Below are positions 60,981 through 64,000 of a stretch of 64,000 nt of DNA, one piece after another (position 1 is the first letter of the stretch; each line of letters opens with the position of its first letter). Origin of the DNA: Sutterella faecalis (GTDB lineage Bacteria > Pseudomonadota > Gammaproteobacteria > Burkholderiales > Burkholderiaceae_F); contig NZ_CP040882.1 of NCBI RefSeq assembly GCF_006337085.1, forward strand, positions 1,116,001 to 1,180,000. The letters run 5' to 3'. Both the position numbers and the translations under genes were made by a program. The notes under the pieces are model-generated. The model saw nothing but the letters and a program-made list of their open reading frames with translations, was not told the DNA's origin and did not search any database.

Positions 60981-62565
60981 CTATTCTTTGCTCTTCCAGT
61001 TCTGCAAGAGGCAATCCATCAAGCGGCGGATTTTTAAAAATCTCAAGCTGCCTCGCATCGCAGTGGTCGATGCGAGCCTTCTCCGATGAGGCTTCTGTAT
61101 CCGGAGATCCCATCTGGATCGATGAGCTTGAACATTGGCGGTCCTCACAGCAAAAGGCACAATGAAAAACGCTGCAAGAGCGAGGCCGACACAGGAGCCG
61201 ATCCAGAACCCCTGGAGCCCAAGCGGCTTGATGAAAGCTATTCCCTGGTAGGCGAGAATGTATCCGACGCCGAGACCGCCGCAACAGGTCATCAGCGCAT
61301 GCACCACCATCGGCAGGAATGTAATCTGATAGCCCCTTAAAAGGCAGTTTCCCGCGACCTGCATGGCATCGAAGAAGTGATAAATCGCCGCATACCCAAT
61401 AATGGCAACCGCCCAGCCGACAACTTGCGGATCATTCGAGTAGAGATTAGCAATTTCCTCTCGGAACAAGATACTCACAGTTCCTAGTAAAAGAGCACAG
61501 AGTCCGGCTACCTTCAGTACCCGCAAAGATAAATTTCTGGCTTGCTGCGGTTGTTTTGCCCCAAGGCATTGCGATACCAGCACAGTCCCGGCCAAACCTA
61601 TAACCAAAGGTAAAACATAGTAAAGGTAAACAAGGTTGGCTACGATTTGATGACCTGGAGATGACGCTCTCTCCCAGACGCGCGAGAAGAATCGTCATCA
61701 TGGTGAAAGATGTCATCTCGAAAAAACCTGCAACACCGATAGGGAACCCTATTCGTAAAAGGGATTCGAAATTTGAGAGAGCGATCTTCGGCCGACGGGT
61801 TGGCCGCATGGCCGCGAAATCTGGAGCTGTTTTCCAATAGAGCCAGTAGGCGACAAGGGCGCCCCATGAAAGGATCGCGGTCGATACAGCAGCTCCTGCA
61901 CCTCCCATGGCTGGAATTGCACCCCATCCCTTCATAAAGATTTCATTCAACGGCACTTTGAGAGCCAACATAACTGCCGTAATGATCATCGCCGCCTGAG
62001 GATGATTCACTGCCGCATTGACGCTTATGAAGCAACGCGCGAGCAGAATGGGCGGCAGCGCAAAAGCGCTTGCCCAAAGATAGTTTTGGGCAACGACGGC
62101 AGCATCGGCATCCAGTTCAGCAAAAGTGCACCAAAAGTCTGCTGCCGCCGTTCCGATCACCCCCGGCACACAAAAAATCAGCGCCAGGATGAGAGCATGA
62201 TGCAGTTCGATCCCGACTTCGCGAAATTTTTTGGCGCCATAACTGAATCCCGCCACAGGCGCTATACCTTGAAGCACACCTGAAAGCGAAATACTGATCC
62301 AAGATGCCACGGCCATACCAAGCGCTACGCCTGCCATGTCCACTGCCGAGAGTCGACCGGCCATCACCGTATCAAGCGTGCTTGAACAGATGACTGAAAG
62401 ATTTGCTAAGAAAATCGGACCGGCCAGCCTGAGAAGTGCCCACGCACTCGTGTTGACACGACCGGTGACGCAGGAATCCGGTCCTCTCCCTTCACCATTC
62501 TCAAGGGATGAGTCTGCGGCAGGATTTCGAGTTTTCTTATAGGGAAAGCTCTCAGTCATAGGCAT
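60981..62565 (-). pseudogene. MATE-family efflux transporter, frameshifted
   Basis: A multidrug/toxic-compound extrusion family transporter gene. The first part (62565 to about 61656) encodes ANLSVICSSTLDTVMAGRLSAVDMAGVALG and further helices to LLARLGESVIS. The frame then changes: the continuation QIVANLVYLYYVLPLVIGLAGTVLVSQCLGAKQ is read in another frame to the stop at 60981. A single extra base near 61656 explains it (CTCCAGGT where the frame needs CTCCGGT). Joined, the protein has the normal two six-helix halves. Start ATG is one base after the potE stop, so the two genes form an operon. Confidence 0.85.
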
Positions 62566-62566
62566 C

Positions 62567-63931
62567 TCATTCGTTTGATTTCAGATTTGCATCTGCATGA
62601 GCAGTGCTGATAAGAGGAATGTTTTCATCCGGCGTTTGCGCTCGGCGCACGCCATAAAGAACCCAGCCCAGGAAGACGGAAATAGCGCCGATCTTCATCG
62701 TGAGACTATCCATCGAGAGGAAAAGCAGGAATAAGAAAGCAATCCCGTAAGTCGCACAAATATCGGTCTGGATCAGGCGACCACGACTGAGCTTCATTTT
62801 CCTCGACAGATAAAAACTACCTGCCATGCAGAGCACGTAAGGAATAATGTTCGTAATGACGGAAAAATCTACAAGAAAATCAAATTGCTTAAGTAGATTT
62901 GGGCTTGCGACCAACAGCGCGAGTATGCTCTGAATTGAGGTGAGGATAATGAATCCTACGATAGGAACGCCTTTGGCATTCGTGCGGGCAAAAATTGCCG
63001 GGAAGTCACCTACTTCAGCTGAAGTTTTGAAAACGCGCGAAAGTGTGAACTGCCAGGAAACAAGAGATCCGATCATCGCCAGCACGAGAGTAGAAGCGAC
63101 AACAGCCCCCGCTCCCTCACCGATCATCGCCGCAAAAACTACCCCGAAGGGAGCCGTAGATCCCACCATTTGTTCCGAGGGAACAATACCCGCAATCAGA
63201 CTGGTCGTCACAACATAAAGAACCGCAACAGATACTGTGGCGATTAATACCGATCTGGGTACGTTGCGCGAAGGATTTTCAACCGCATCACCGTTTGCAC
63301 AGGCAGATTCCAGTCCGAGGAAACACCAAAAAGTAAGCGCGATGCTAGCCGTCGTTGCATCCCAGGCACTCAAACCGGTCGGATTCCAATTAACGGCAAA
63401 AGTCGAAGCCTCAAACCAGAACCCTCCCATCAAGAGAAGGACAAGAACAGGCAAAAGGACTCCCCAAATTAATGCGGCCGAAATAACACCGGTAAAACGC
63501 GCCCCTCTGAAATTCAGAAGCGTAGCCACCCATAACAGAGCGACGGTTCCAACCCAAATCCAGATGGAACTATTGTCCGATGTGTGGATGCCTCCCCCTA
63601 CAAGCCCCAGAAGATAGCCTAGGGCACTGTAGGTGATGGCAATGTTCGCCGTAATTAGAGAAAAGCCATATATGCAATTCACCATGAAGGCGCCGGTATG
63701 GCCAAAAGCGTATTCGGCGATGCCACCGAGTCCCGGACGCTTGGAGAGCATTCCGCAACGCGCAAAGACATACGAAATAGCAACCGCCCCAGTCGCGGCG
63801 AAGATCCAGGACAAGGATGAAATCATTCCCACTTCCGCAAGTTTTGCGGGAAGCATGATGATTCCGGATCCGAGCATATTGAGCGCAGTAAGCAGCGTGA
63901 GCTGTGTAGGGCTCATTTTATTGCCGGTCAT
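62567..63931 (-). CDS. potE: Putrescine/ornithine antiporter-like APC permease (PotE)
   Basis: A 454-aa inner-membrane amino acid/polyamine permease of the APC superfamily, basic amino acid/polyamine antiporter group. The N-terminus (MSPTQLTLLTALNMLGSGIIMLP) is close to PotE, with the G-SGI motif of TM1, AEYAFGHTGAFMVN, and FWCFLGLESACANGDAVENPSRNVPRS (TM6 region). It exchanges putrescine for ornithine, or a related diamine for its amino acid precursor, usually with a decarboxylase, in acid resistance or polyamine control. The start ATG 63931 has CAGGAGAAATTG upstream. It overlaps the end of an upstream gene by 14 bases and leads into the MATE pseudogene. Confidence 0.85.
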   Translation of the reverse strand: MTGNKMSPTQLTLLTALNMLGSGIIMLPAKLAEVGMISSLSWIFAATGAVAISYVFARCGMLSKRPGLGGIAEYAFGHTGAFMVNCIYGFSLITANIAITYSALGYLLGLVGGGIHTSDNSSIWIWVGTVALLWVATLLNFRGARFTGVISAALIWGVLLPVLVLLLMGGFWFEASTFAVNWNPTGLSAWDATTASIALTFWCFLGLESACANGDAVENPSRNVPRSVLIATVSVAVLYVVTTSLIAGIVPSEQMVGSTAPFGVVFAAMIGEGAGAVVASTLVLAMIGSLVSWQFTLSRVFKTSAEVGDFPAIFARTNAKGVPIVGFIILTSIQSILALLVASPNLLKQFDFLVDFSVITNIIPYVLCMAGSFYLSRKMKLSRGRLIQTDICATYGIAFLFLLFLSMDSLTMKIGAISVFLGWVLYGVRRAQTPDENIPLISTAHADANLKSNE

Positions 63932-64000
63932 ATTCAATTTCTCCTGCTGTTGGGTCAAGAGCATTCCGGCGCAGCTTCTGAACAACGGCAGGGGCGCATT
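63918..64000 (-). CDS. 3' end of an upstream gene, product not recognised (partial)
   Basis: On the minus strand a frame enters from the window edge and ends at TAA 63920-63918. The visible tail reads CAPAVVQKLRRNALDPTAGEI then EYDRQ. It overlaps the PotE start by 14 bases (TATGAC contains the ATG), which is typical of translational coupling in an operon. In other bacteria a decarboxylase (SpeF type) precedes potE, but 26 residues are too few to assign this gene. Confidence 0.5.
   Translation of the reverse strand, partial: CAPAVVQKLRRNALDPTAGEIEYDRQ

Noticed and set aside
60847..61284. 145-codon minus-strand frame at the MATE 3' end
   Set aside because: It overlaps the C-terminal part of the MATE gene in another frame and has no domain; it is a shadow of the broken gene.
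1..64000. tRNA, rRNA, CRISPR arrays, phage structural genes or toxin-antitoxin pairs
   Set aside because: None could be supported by eye. The small helix-turn-helix gene at 60597 has no adjacent toxin gene.

Overview
The window reads as chromosome of a gut betaproteobacterium of the Sutterellaceae (Sutterella or Parasutterella type). This is inferred, not proven: GC-rich genes with strong G/C third-position bias, several exported flavoproteins of the fumarate/urocanate reductase type with a separate tetraheme cytochrome c, many substrate-binding proteins without permeases, an RNase E with a long Arg/Glu-rich tail, and a Burkholderiales-like rluC/HAD-phosphatase pair. No tRNA, rRNA or CRISPR array was seen.

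Layout. 0-9 kb: end of fdhD, an AAA-ATPase/nuclease protein, a dicarboxylate/amino-acid symporter, a Crp/Fnr regulator divergent from an exported flavoprotein, a gamma-glutamyltransferase-like protein and a Tat-exported aminotransferase. 9.3-17.2 kb: defence and mobile block with a type I restriction operon (hsdR-hsdM-hsdS, minus strand), a decayed IS110 left end, and an AAA ATPase whose 3' tail is duplicated on the far side of the hsd operon. 17.3-29.5 kb: housekeeping (HAD phosphatase, rluC, a 1.5 kb empty leader, rne), an orphan peptide-type binding protein, a small HD ppGpp-hydrolase-like protein and a RibD-like reductase. 27.3-33.8 kb: a respiratory module, with a TtrS/TtrR-like two-component system in an operon with one Tat flavoprotein, divergent from a second Tat flavoprotein carrying an in-frame amber codon and followed by a tetraheme cytochrome c. 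33.8-40.4 kb: a TnpB-like nuclease gene without its zinc ribbon, then an MFS transporter gene split by two tandem, slightly diverged IS110 elements whose 5' non-coding regions are good candidates for bridge RNA. 40.4-48.3 kb: TetR, TauE, aldehyde dehydrogenase, an M20 peptidase and two tandem binding proteins. 48.4-57.5 kb: a frameshifted Bcr/CflA pump, then a catabolic locus (Ser/Cys proline-racemase-family epimerase, RidA, two BCCT transporters, a DAO-type flavoprotein, IclR regulator). 57.5-64 kb: gluQ and a DMT transporter, then a lower-GC, AT-rich segment with a soluble CadC-like regulator, a 63-aa helix-turn-helix protein, a frameshifted MATE pump and a PotE-type antiporter.

How it fits together. 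The flavoproteins, cytochrome, sensor kinase and Crp/Fnr-type sites suggest respiration on organic electron acceptors in the periplasm under anaerobic conditions. The binding proteins, DAACS, BCCT and APC transporters suggest an asaccharolytic organism living on amino acids and peptides. Three exporter genes (MFS, Bcr/CflA, MATE) and one flavoprotein are broken by four different lesions, so this region is losing accessory transport functions. The items most worth following are the tandem IS110 pair with candidate bridge RNA, the zinc-ribbon-less TnpB relative, the repeat-bounded hsd block and the BCCT/epimerase/oxidase locus.
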